Source: an uncultured Cytophagales bacterium (GTDB lineage Bacteria > Bacteroidota > Bacteroidia > Cytophagales > Cyclobacteriaceae). Taken from it: DNA of 64,000 bases. The stretch spans positions 1 to 64,000 of the forward strand of contig CAJXNP010000024.1 of assembly GCA_913057175.1 (NCBI GenBank), given 5' to 3'. Positions 7,934-15,622 of this stretch are shown one piece after another. Made by a program: the position numbers and the translations under genes. Within the stretch, counting starts at the first letter, position 1, and the number at the start of each line of letters is the position of its first letter. Below the pieces are notes generated by a model. It was not told the DNA's origin, searched no databases, and saw only the letters and a list, made by a program, of their open reading frames with translations.

Positions 7934-8350
7934 TTATCTCTTAATTTTTTGATCTAACAACTGATAATTTTTTTCAATTAATGCATTTATTAGCTCAACA
8001 ACATTTTGCCTAGTCTGCCCAAGAACATCGGTTAAATAATTGGGGTTATCATGCTCAAATAATCCAAAAAACCTTTTTACCCTCTTTGGTCTTTTATAGA
8101 ACACATAAAATTCTTCAAGGTTTTTATCACCAACTCCGCTCATTGTTAATCCGTGTTTAGTGGATTTATCTTCAAATTCAATCGATGGTGAATAATGAAT
8201 TTCTGATTCACTCATTGTACTCATTTTCTGTATTATTCCGTCCCATGGTATTTTGTTAAACTTATCAATCAGTTCATTTTCCTCAATATCTCCTAACTCT
8301 TCAATTTCAGAACTAAATGGGCTACAAAAAGAGTGTCGAAATCTTGCCAT
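7934..8350 (-). CDS. Hypothetical protein in the cassette-like array
   Basis: A 138-residue soluble protein that I do not recognise. It has no signal peptide or membrane segment. The N-terminal 60 residues are polar and acidic, the middle has a basic patch (KRPKRVKRFF), and the end has a helix with LINALIEKNYQLL. It lies just upstream (on the minus strand) of R1 copy 2, so it occupies the cassette position next to the VapBC-like module. Repeat R2 begins 43 bases upstream of its ATG, in the place of its promoter. A role in defence or stress would be only guesswork from the neighbourhood. Confidence 0.6.
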   Translation of the reverse strand: MARFRHSFCSPFSSEIEELGDIEENELIDKFNKIPWDGIIQKMSTMSESEIHYSPSIEFEDKSTKHGLTMSGVGDKNLEEFYVFYKRPKRVKRFFGLFEHDNPNYLTDVLGQTRQNVVELINALIEKNYQLLDQKIKR

Positions 8351-8392
8351 GGTATTTTTTAAGTGTTAATAATTGGTGTCAACAATACTTGT

Positions 8393-8522
8393 ATCAGTAA
8401 TATTACCGATATTTTCCATTTATCAAAATTTCATCTAAGCGGGGTCTGCATTTGTGACCCCGATCTGTTCCTCAAAGCTTCCCAGCAATAAATGGTGAAT
8501 TATGACGCAGGATCCCTGACTA
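8393..8522. repeat. Interspersed repeat R2 upstream of the hypothetical gene
   Basis: Nearly identical to 10715-10859 over its first 57 bases (ATCAGTAATATTACCGATA, then TTTATCAAAATTTC and GGGTCTGC), then similar through CCGATCTGTTCCTCAAAG and ATAAATGGTGAATT. Both copies lie directly upstream of a minus-strand gene (43 and 62 bases from the start codons), so the repeat probably supplies or carries a promoter. Confidence 0.7.
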
Positions 8523-8545
8523 AGAAGCTGATAAGGCTGTGACAC

Positions 8546-8728
8546 CTTCCCGGAAGGCAAGATGCCCGTATTGGGAAAATTGGATATTTCCGTGTTAGCA
8601 TCAGCAGCAACGGATATGAAAACGAGGCAGATGTCAATGGAGCCAGCGTACGCAACAGCAAGATCCTGTTTACGCCCGGTCCAAGGCTAAAAAACATACT
8701 CAAAACGCTGGAATTCAAGAAAGCGTAG
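8546..8728 (+). pseudogene. 3' remnant of an unidentified gene
   Basis: An open frame of 60 codons without a start that reads like real protein (QDARIGKIGYF, NGASVRNSKILFTPGPRL, ending LKTLEFKKA and TAG). Upstream the frame is closed by a stop and by repeat R2. A relic of the same start (WQDARTGKIKYF) occurs near 5780. I do not recognise the family. A 22-bp tandem array starts five bases after the stop codon. Confidence 0.4.
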
Positions 8729-8733
8729 AGTCT

Positions 8734-8843
8734 GAAGAAAACGTGCTGATGTTTTGAAAAAAACGTCCGTATGTTTTCCGGAAAACGTAAGCACGTTTTA
8801 GAGAAAACTACCTCATGTTTTGACAAAGCCATGCCTGCGTTTT
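8734..8843. repeat. 22-bp tandem array, 5 units
   Basis: Five consecutive units of exactly 22 bases (8734, 8756, 8778, 8800, 8822) sharing a GAAAAC..........GTTTT frame; a sixth, decayed unit may follow. Each unit is self-complementary (AAAACGT/ACGTTTT is perfect in unit 3), so the array can form a row of small hairpins. It follows the stop codon of a coding remnant. Confidence 0.8.
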
Positions 8844-9006
8844 TTCCGAAGCATGCTTTTGCATTAGTATAGACCTGGTTTTACTAAGAAAAAGTCAATA
8901 GCAACACTTTACTGAAATTGTATTTTAAGCAGATTAAAAAATGTTTGGTCCAGGTGATACTGTTCCGTTACGGTATGTATCCCGGAGGGCATGCACAAGG
9001 CGGACA

Positions 9007-10653
9007 TTAGTTTATTCTTTCAAAGAATATTTCTTTTACTGTACCTTCGGAAGCAACTTCAAAGGAAATCACCTTGCCTTCGGCATCCCGGTGAAACAAG
9101 TATTTTGTTCTTCTGTTTGCTCCAAAAGTATCTTTAACCCCTTCCTTGATAACGATGCCTCCATTATTAGGATAGCTTAAAATCAGATCATTGTTTTCAA
9201 GGGAAATGGAATAGTTGACGTCCAGTTCATCTGAGTAATAATCCCCTATGTATTCATCTAAATTTTGGTTCGGGTTTGAATCGAGATGGATCCTTTCAAA
9301 ATAGAATATAGCGCCACCAAAATCTACATATAAATCAACATTGGAATTCTCATCAGATTGAAAGGTATATAAAACAGAAGGATTATCTATTCGGGCAAAA
9401 GAATTACCACCATGAGAAACCAAAGGATTTGCACTTCTGCCAAAACTGCTGATAGCTTTTAATGTGTCATTCTGAACGAAAATTTCCATCCTTAAATCGC
9501 TATTTAATTCCTGATAGATCCCCTGAAATTCTTTAAGTTGGCCATCTGAATCTTCAGATCGATTTTCTTTCTTTTCTTCATTTACTTTTTCCTCCAAAAA
9601 TAAATCGAGTATTTCATATGAAATGTCGATCGCATCAATGTGTTCTGAATTTGTAAAAACAATTACTGCCAGACTCTCATCAGGAACACAAATGAACTGA
9701 GAGCGCATCCCCAACTCACGTCCGCTGTGATTAAAAGTAGTATGTCCTTTATAGGGCGAAACAAACATACCCCGTGCATGTTTCATCAACTCCCCGTCAT
9801 TTAAGGTGTCGAGTTCGGTAATAAAATCTTTTAAATAGGAGAATGGATGATCCGGGCTTAAAAATACATCTGACCATTTGGCTAAATCCTTCACTGTACT
9901 TTCCATCCCTCCGGCTCCTACACAAAGGGTTAAGGTTTTTGGTTGTTGGTACTTTTCCTTGTTTTTGTAATAGGAATATGCCCGGTTTTCAATGATATCG
10001 TCAAGATTACTTATGTAAAAAGTTTTTGTCATTTGCAAAGGATTGAATATCTCCTGCCTGGCAAAATCATGAATTTTCATTTCTGATGCCCTTTCAATAA
10101 TTAATGCCAATAGCACATAATTTGTATTGGAGTAAAGCATTTTTTCACCGGGAAGGTTATTAATTCCTGCCTGCTTAAACATCAGCTCCTGGATCATTTC
10201 ATTTGTGTAACCCCGGTGTTCGTAATCAAAACCTTTTAAGTCTAGTAAGACGTTGTGATTTCTTATCCCACTTGTATGATTCAGTAAATGCCTGATCCTG
10301 ATGGTTTCATCATATTGTGTTAATTCTGGAATGTATTTTCTCACATCATCATCGATTGATAATTTTCCCTGTTTTTGCAACACACCAATACAAGCAGATG
10401 TAAATTGTTTTGTGACCGAAGCAAGCCCAAAAACGGTTGAGTCATTAAACGGAAGGTGGTATTCCAAATTCATATACCCTCTACTGCCATGAAATATGAT
10501 TTGACCATTTTGAATAATTCCCAGTGATAATCCAGGCTCGGATTCAGAATTAATATGAGTGTTCAGGATCTTGTCGATGGATTCGTCCAGGTTGCTTTGG
10601 GAATATCCTACGGAACAAAAGAGAATGAATAGAAATAGGAGATAGAGTTTCAT
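9007..10653 (-). CDS. Secreted serine hydrolase, class C beta-lactamase family
   Basis: A 548-residue protein with a cleavable signal peptide (residues 1-19). The beta-lactamase/penicillin-binding fold covers residues ~20-360: nucleophile Ser79 and Lys82 in SVTK, Tyr174-x-Asn176 in YSNTN, and the HSG triad motif replacing KTG. A C-terminal region (~380-548) without catalytic motifs is probably a lipocalin-like domain usual in this group. Such proteins are D-amino-acid peptidases, esterases or of unknown substrate rather than true beta-lactamases. It is monocistronic, with a copy of repeat R2 62 bases upstream of the ATG. Confidence 0.9.
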   Translation of the reverse strand: MKLYLLFLFILFCSVGYSQSNLDESIDKILNTHINSESEPGLSLGIIQNGQIIFHGSRGYMNLEYHLPFNDSTVFGLASVTKQFTSACIGVLQKQGKLSIDDDVRKYIPELTQYDETIRIRHLLNHTSGIRNHNVLLDLKGFDYEHRGYTNEMIQELMFKQAGINNLPGEKMLYSNTNYVLLALIIERASEMKIHDFARQEIFNPLQMTKTFYISNLDDIIENRAYSYYKNKEKYQQPKTLTLCVGAGGMESTVKDLAKWSDVFLSPDHPFSYLKDFITELDTLNDGELMKHARGMFVSPYKGHTTFNHSGRELGMRSQFICVPDESLAVIVFTNSEHIDAIDISYEILDLFLEEKVNEEKKENRSEDSDGQLKEFQGIYQELNSDLRMEIFVQNDTLKAISSFGRSANPLVSHGGNSFARIDNPSVLYTFQSDENSNVDLYVDFGGAIFYFERIHLDSNPNQNLDEYIGDYYSDELDVNYSISLENNDLILSYPNNGGIVIKEGVKDTFGANRRTKYLFHRDAEGKVISFEVASEGTVKEIFFERIN

Positions 10654-10714
10654 TTTTTAAAAGGTAATACCACTTTAATTGATAGGTAACATCTAATTGA
10701 TGCTACTTTCTTGG

Positions 10715-10859
10715 ATCAGTAATATTACCGATATTTTCTATTTATCAAAATTTCGGCTAAGCAGGGTCTGCTTCTGCAATCCCGATCTGTTCCTCAAAGT
10801 TACTTCAGCCATAAATGGTGAATTGTAACGCAGGGTCTCTGACGAAAACTCCGCTAAGA
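10715..10859. repeat. Interspersed repeat R2 upstream of the serine hydrolase
   Basis: Best-preserved copy of R2; see 8393-8522. It ends ACGCAGGGTCTCTGACG..CTCCGCTAAG, the same closing block as the copy at 549-660. It lies between the serine hydrolase start and the stop of the HdeD-like gene. Confidence 0.7.
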
Positions 10860-10899
10860 CAGCCATACGATTTTGATTCATCGATGGCTTTTTAAATAC

Positions 10900-11469
10900 T
10901 TATTTCAACTCTGCCGCTATCTTTTCTTTCACCATCTTCCCTGCTTTACGCAGCCTGAAGCTTCCGAATATCATGGCAATGCCAACGAAAAGTGAGCAAA
11001 ATCCAATGATCCAGATGAGGTAACTATATCCCAAAATGGGTCTGGCAAAGATCAAAAAGCCAAACAGTACGGAAATGATCCCTCCTAAAATAATCCACCC
11101 CTCTCCTTTTATTTCCTTTCGCAATTCGATCGCCATGGCGATTTTCAACACGCCCGTTATCAGAAACCAAAATGCAATGGTAAATGAAACTACAAGCAGG
11201 GTAAGATCAGGCATAATGGAAAGCAGAATTCCAATAATAACGCTTACAATTCCCTCCACCAGGACCAGCCACTTATCCTCTTCCGTTTTCCAGTTCCTTA
11301 TGGCTGCTACGATGGCAAAAAAGCCATGCACCATGATGAAAATGGCAAACCAAATGGCAAACGTAGCGGCGGTGAGCGTGGGGTTAACGATGGCAATGAT
11401 CCCAAATAAGATGAATAACAGGCCCTGAATAATGAGGAGCCACCAGTTTTTTGTGAGAATGTTAAACAT
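10900..11469 (-). CDS. HdeD-family (DUF308) membrane protein
   Basis: A 189-residue protein made of six hydrophobic helices in two similar halves, with the typical GLLFILFGIIAIVNP opening and repeated G.L.I..G motifs. This is the HdeD/DUF308 family; E. coli HdeD is an inner-membrane acid-resistance protein, but in other phyla the role is unproven. The C-terminus is basic (RLRKAGKMVKEKIAAELK). Start is the ATG at 11469. The 409-base stretch upstream contains a large foldback repeat, and no partner gene is evident. Confidence 0.9.
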   Translation of the reverse strand: MFNILTKNWWLLIIQGLLFILFGIIAIVNPTLTAATFAIWFAIFIMVHGFFAIVAAIRNWKTEEDKWLVLVEGIVSVIIGILLSIMPDLTLLVVSFTIAFWFLITGVLKIAMAIELRKEIKGEGWIILGGIISVLFGFLIFARPILGYSYLIWIIGFCSLFVGIAMIFGSFRLRKAGKMVKEKIAAELK

Positions 11470-11623
11470 GTTTGTGGTAGTTTGTTTGTTGAATGAAATT
11501 ACATAAAGTAGTTGTGAATCATAGGCCTGTTTTCATGGTTTGTTGTATTCGTTCTGTGTTAAGATACTAAGTTAACCGGTTGAGCTAATTAAAGGGATAT
11601 GTCTACTGAAAAAATCACCTTAA

Positions 11624-11805
11624 TATTGACTTGAAATAGATTTTTCTACCAACCCACCTATGAATCTCCTCCCAGATCTATTAAGTTAAGACAATATTAT
11701 GTCCCTCTCTCGGAGAGGGTTAGGGAGAGGTTGTAAATACCCCCTTAACTTAATAGCATTAAATCTCCTCCCAGGAGGAGACTAAAGGCTTATTTCAAGT
11801 CAATA
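11624..11805. repeat. 182-bp nested palindrome (foldback element)
   Basis: Four inverted pairs lie one inside another: a perfect 15-bp outer pair TATTGACTTGAAATA (11624-11638) / TATTTCAAGTCAATA (11791-11805), then TCTCCTCC (11665) / GGAGGAGA (11774), a 13-bp pair CTATTAAGTTAAG (11678) / CTTAACTTAATAG (11744), and a central CCCTCTC/GAGAGGG hairpin. It fills the gap between two minus-strand genes. It encodes nothing; it may be a MITE or a long stem RNA. Confidence 0.75.
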
Positions 11806-11878
11806 ATCTTAGAATTAATTAGCACAACAGGTTAAGTTATATTTTTTATTCACCCAACCTAGTACTTCATTTGTTACA

Positions 11879-13939
11879 TCAAGGCATCGAAACTGTCATT
11901 TGGTAATTTGAATAGTTGTATAGTGGATTTCGCTTTGGGTCATATAGATCTCCTTCTTTCGGATTGTCATCCTGCGTGTACACCCAGATCTCATATGGAT
12001 CCCAAACCACAATTTCATCTCGAAGATCACCGGTAATATCCAAAACGGCATTGCACATATCGGGATGCCCGTCATCAGGAAAAACCACTGCCCTTCTACC
12101 CCATCCATCGAATAAACCACCTTGTTCGACATTAGGTGAAAGAACAAAGAATTCTTCGGTTTTTCCTGTCCAATTGATAGGCAGACACATACTCCCGTGC
12201 TGGACCGGTTCGAAATCATGAATGATGTTTCCATCTGCATCGTAATAATGGATGATTCCCTGGTTGCCCCAGAAATTAATGGACAGCGTTTCCAGTCCGG
12301 GCAAGTCGTCACGAAGGTTAAGCACAGCCGGATTTTGCCCATGTCCGATGTAATGGTGTTTGAATATATTCCCTTGCATATCGGCAAAAAACATCCCTTC
12401 ATCACTGGCGGCATTGATAAAGGTAAATGGTTGGTCATCTCTTAGCTTCACCATCGACACACCATCCGAATGGTCATCCACCTGGTCGTCCAGGCTCCAG
12501 ATAACGGATCCGTCATCATCAAATAAGCTATATCCCATGGCCAATTCGTCTTTCCCATCCTGATCGATATCATGGGCATAGGGATAATGCCCGGTATTAC
12601 AGGTATCCTGCCACATGACTTCCAGTTTATCATTCAGCACCCAAAATGAAGTGTACCGATCCTTGATGATGATATCGCGATCATGTCCCGTGCCCCGAAA
12701 ATCTGCAAAATAAAGGCAGTCACCCAAAATGCGTTTAAACCGATTACGGCTTTTTCCCGCTTCGGTAACCCATGGTGTTGGCACTTTGTATTTCGTCTTT
12801 CCGGTTGCTCCATCAGCAACAATGATCTCAAAATCCATGGTGTAAATGACTTCATTCCTCCCATCTCCATCCAGGTCATGGATCTGGAATGCCACGTCGC
12901 TGGTCAGGTGATTTTTCCATCTGTCTGGTTCGCCGATCTGCCAAAGCTGCTCTCCATCGAAGGTCATAGCGGTAAGGCAGCTGAGTTCGCTATGCCTGTC
13001 GGTCGGGCCATGATGTACGACCTGCCCGATCAGCACATCCTTTTGACCGTCCCCATTGAGATCTCCGAATCGCAGGTTTCTGCCAACGCCAAATCCGAAA
13101 GTGGAGATCTTTTTCCATAATTTCATTTTTGGATTGGACGACTGTAATTGAGCTGCTTCATTTTTTCGTCGCTCCCGTTTATTTGTAAAAGCCTCGTAGT
13201 CTTTGTTAGTGGTGACGACCTTTATGGAATGGTAATAGGTCGGGGCATCGGCCATCAATCCCACTTTGCCTTTACGAAAAGTAGTATCCGTTGCGGACAA
13301 TCTTGTCGTTCCATTGAATTCCACATCAATCCGGTTTTCATTGACAGCTACTTTTAATCTGATGGAATCTCCATCGTTAATGTTAAATGGTTCTTCATCC
13401 AGGATGACTTCATTAGGCTGATGAAATCCGATACCATGATTGACCATTTTTATAATAGCCTTCCCATTTCTCACTCCACAGAAATAGTAACACCTGCTGT
13501 TTTTGTACCGAACCATTAAACCACTCTGTGCTGTGTCCAGCGGAGTAAATTCAAGTGTTGCAGTATAATTTTCCCAAAGGGAATCACCCGTCACCAGCAT
13601 GGGGTGGGTAAAATTCTTTTCGTAGTTTACCGTTTGAGCGATCACTTTTTTTCCTCCATGGCTCATTACTCGCCATGCCCTGTAGGAGGCAGGATCGTGA
13701 TAAAAAGATGCTATCTGCCAATTCCCCAAAGGATGCAATTCTTTTGTGAAGTGATATTCCGTATGGGCGCCTGCGTCACTGGAGATCATTCCCGACGGGA
13801 GTTCTGAAAAATCATCTTCAAGTAAAATTACCTCATTTTGAATATTACATGAAGATAAAAACAGTGCAGCCAGAAAGAATAGGGTGTATGGAATATAGAT
13901 TTTCAATGGTTTGGAATTTAAGCCAAGTAAATAAACCAC
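11879..13939 (-). CDS. Lipoprotein with FG-GAP/rhamnogalacturonan lyase-like propeller
   Basis: A 686-residue surface lipoprotein. A hydrophobic segment ends in a lipobox (FLSSC, Cys31). Residues ~40-245 look like a concanavalin/laminin-G-like domain (GLMVRYKNSRCYYF, KVGLMADAPTYYHSIKV). Residues ~275-686 form a propeller with calcium-type FG-GAP motifs (GDLNGDGQKDVLIG, HDLDGDGRNEVIY, HDIDQDGKDELAMG). The arrangement is seen in secreted proteins grouped with rhamnogalacturonan lyases, but catalytic residues cannot be assigned, so polysaccharide binding or cleavage is only a suggestion. No ATG precedes the signal segment: it must start at GTG 13939 or TTG 13906. Confidence 0.75.
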   Translation of the reverse strand: MVYLLGLNSKPLKIYIPYTLFFLAALFLSSCNIQNEVILLEDDFSELPSGMISSDAGAHTEYHFTKELHPLGNWQIASFYHDPASYRAWRVMSHGGKKVIAQTVNYEKNFTHPMLVTGDSLWENYTATLEFTPLDTAQSGLMVRYKNSRCYYFCGVRNGKAIIKMVNHGIGFHQPNEVILDEEPFNINDGDSIRLKVAVNENRIDVEFNGTTRLSATDTTFRKGKVGLMADAPTYYHSIKVVTTNKDYEAFTNKRERRKNEAAQLQSSNPKMKLWKKISTFGFGVGRNLRFGDLNGDGQKDVLIGQVVHHGPTDRHSELSCLTAMTFDGEQLWQIGEPDRWKNHLTSDVAFQIHDLDGDGRNEVIYTMDFEIIVADGATGKTKYKVPTPWVTEAGKSRNRFKRILGDCLYFADFRGTGHDRDIIIKDRYTSFWVLNDKLEVMWQDTCNTGHYPYAHDIDQDGKDELAMGYSLFDDDGSVIWSLDDQVDDHSDGVSMVKLRDDQPFTFINAASDEGMFFADMQGNIFKHHYIGHGQNPAVLNLRDDLPGLETLSINFWGNQGIIHYYDADGNIIHDFEPVQHGSMCLPINWTGKTEEFFVLSPNVEQGGLFDGWGRRAVVFPDDGHPDMCNAVLDITGDLRDEIVVWDPYEIWVYTQDDNPKEGDLYDPKRNPLYNYSNYQMTVSMP

Positions 13940-14111
13940 ACGTTAAAAACCAATTTTAACCTTATTTAGATGTTACGAAGAGTTTTTACGGAACAAGAGG
14001 GCTATACCACGGAGATTCACAGAGGTTTTTCACGAAGTTTCACAAAGGTTTTCACTTGTTAGTATTTATGCTCCGGACTCCGGACTTCGGACTTCAGACC
14101 CCTTTCAGCTT

Positions 14112-14403
14112 TCACCTTTGAGATTTTAGTTTGCTCCTTTTTCCTTTCACCTTTGAGCTTTCACCTTTGAGCTTCCTTGTCCCTTGCTCCTTGCTCCCTG
14201 CCCCAGCTGATCTATTACTCGCATCAATTCGTCAGACCAGCTCACACCTTCCTACGCTCATCTCAGTGGTCAGACGAAGTCCTAAGATGCTCTCTGCTCC
14301 TTGCCCCTTTCTCCTTGCGCCTTGTTCCTTGCTCCTTGCCCTTTGCCCTTTGCCCTCTGCCCTTTGCCCTCTGCTCTTTACCCCTTGCTCCTTGCTCTTT
14401 GCC
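14112..14403. repeat. Heptamer (7-bp) tandem repeat tract
   Basis: From 14292 to 14403 there are 16 uninterrupted 7-mers of the type CCTTGCT, CTTTGCC, CTCTGCC; shorter runs of the same kind cover 14112-14215. The last unit overlaps the stop codon of the Omp85-like gene by one base. Between the two runs lies an imperfect hairpin (TTCGTCAGACCA / TGGTCAGACGAA, 11 of 12 paired). The 463-base gap has no gene; long open frames through it are due to the repeat. Confidence 0.85.
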
Positions 14404-15476
14404 TAAAACGCTTCCCCAATCCTAAAATAAAATCCCCAATCGTCTTTGCCGACTGCTGCATCCAAACCGATATTGAACTTTACATTTTTAAAAGCTTTAT
14501 ATCTGTACCCCACGCCAATGCCAGGATAGATGCCCCAGTTAAAATCTTCGGTATCAGAGCCATAAAGCGTAGCCAGGCCAAAAAACCCTACCAGCCCCAT
14601 TCTTTTGTTAAAATTGTAGCGGTACTCACCCTGCACAGCCATCAATCCGTCACCCCTGTATTTTCCTTCCGAATAGCCCCGGATATCTTTGCCTCCGATG
14701 GTCACTTGTTGTTCAAAAGCTATGGTTCCCAATCCAAAACTACCGGCAAACCGGGCAGCTATCACATCGATACCGCTGCGCATGGGGAAGTATTGGTTAT
14801 ACTCTGATTTGATCCTGTTTGATTTAAAATCGTTTGCAAACCATTCCGGATTGGATATCCACCGGATTTTAGCTTTTTTTCCTATTGTCGGGTAATAAAC
14901 ATCATCCCTGATGTCGTATTGGATATTGAATTCTATGCCATTAGTGATTGTAGTGGACGGAGGTTGGACCTCATCTTCGTACTCAGTATAGTAGTTAGAA
15001 TAAGAATAAGTAACACCTCCAAAAACCCCGGGAACCAATCGCCTTTGAATTCCCACACCAATTACGGTCATTTCCGTACCATAGTCGTAGAACCCGGGAA
15101 TATCGGCATCATCCATATAAAACTGTGAGTTTTGATTTCCGGTTACTCCATATAAAATGGCCCTCCATCTGTCTTCGGCAAAATAGATCCTGTTGAAGAT
15201 AGCAATGAAATAAGATTTATTGGTTGTATAGGTGGCAGCAACCCCTGACAGGGATTTTGGCGAAATGGTGTCTGCCTTGTTTGCCCTGTACATCACCATT
15301 GGGATCACACCAAACATAAATTTAAGGTTTCGATTGTAGTTGAAGAATGGCATAATCGTAAGATCATATCCTTTTTCGGATTTTCCATTTTGAGTCTGAA
15401 TACTGTCTTTTGTCAGGGATTGGGCGATTGCCAAATACGAGCTAATAACAAAGGATAAAATCAGAAGAAACTTCAA
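14403..15476 (-). CDS. Omp85/BamA-TamA-like outer membrane barrel protein
   Basis: An outer membrane beta-barrel of about 357 residues. A signal peptide (KFLLILSFVISS..AIAQS) is followed by amphipathic strands without POTRA domains; the FEQQVTIGGKDIRGYSEGKYRGD stretch corresponds to the conserved RGY loop region of Omp85-type barrels, and the chain ends in Phe as such barrels do. Short barrels of this type (surface antigen D15-like) occur widely in Bacteroidota without a known substrate. No ATG lies in a suitable position; I chose the TTG at 15476 directly before the signal peptide, though another TTG at 15575 is possible. Confidence 0.75.
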   Translation of the reverse strand: MKFLLILSFVISSYLAIAQSLTKDSIQTQNGKSEKGYDLTIMPFFNYNRNLKFMFGVIPMVMYRANKADTISPKSLSGVAATYTTNKSYFIAIFNRIYFAEDRWRAILYGVTGNQNSQFYMDDADIPGFYDYGTEMTVIGVGIQRRLVPGVFGGVTYSYSNYYTEYEDEVQPPSTTITNGIEFNIQYDIRDDVYYPTIGKKAKIRWISNPEWFANDFKSNRIKSEYNQYFPMRSGIDVIAARFAGSFGLGTIAFEQQVTIGGKDIRGYSEGKYRGDGLMAVQGEYRYNFNKRMGLVGFFGLATLYGSDTEDFNWGIYPGIGVGYRYKAFKNVKFNIGLDAAVGKDDWGFYFRIGEAF

Positions 15477-15622
15477 TGTAAAATTCTCTTTGGTGTTGAC
15501 GGATCTGTTCGGTAAGATAAAATAAAAATTTTTAACCAGGTATTGACAATTCGTTGAAAGGCCACATTTTGGCAATCCATTCCGAGCCCATTAACTTGTA
15601 TATTAAAAGCCCTTCATTGATC

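Noticed and set aside
8500-8832. 110-codon minus-strand frame
   Set aside because: It runs antisense through the coding remnant and the 22-bp array; composition follows the repeats.
8734-8843. Possible CRISPR array
   Set aside because: Units are directly adjacent with no spacers and vary among themselves; no cas genes.
14131-14425. Three overlapping plus-strand frames rich in Leu, Pro, Cys and Ala
   Set aside because: Artefact of the 7-bp repeat, which is open in all three frames; no start context and no family.
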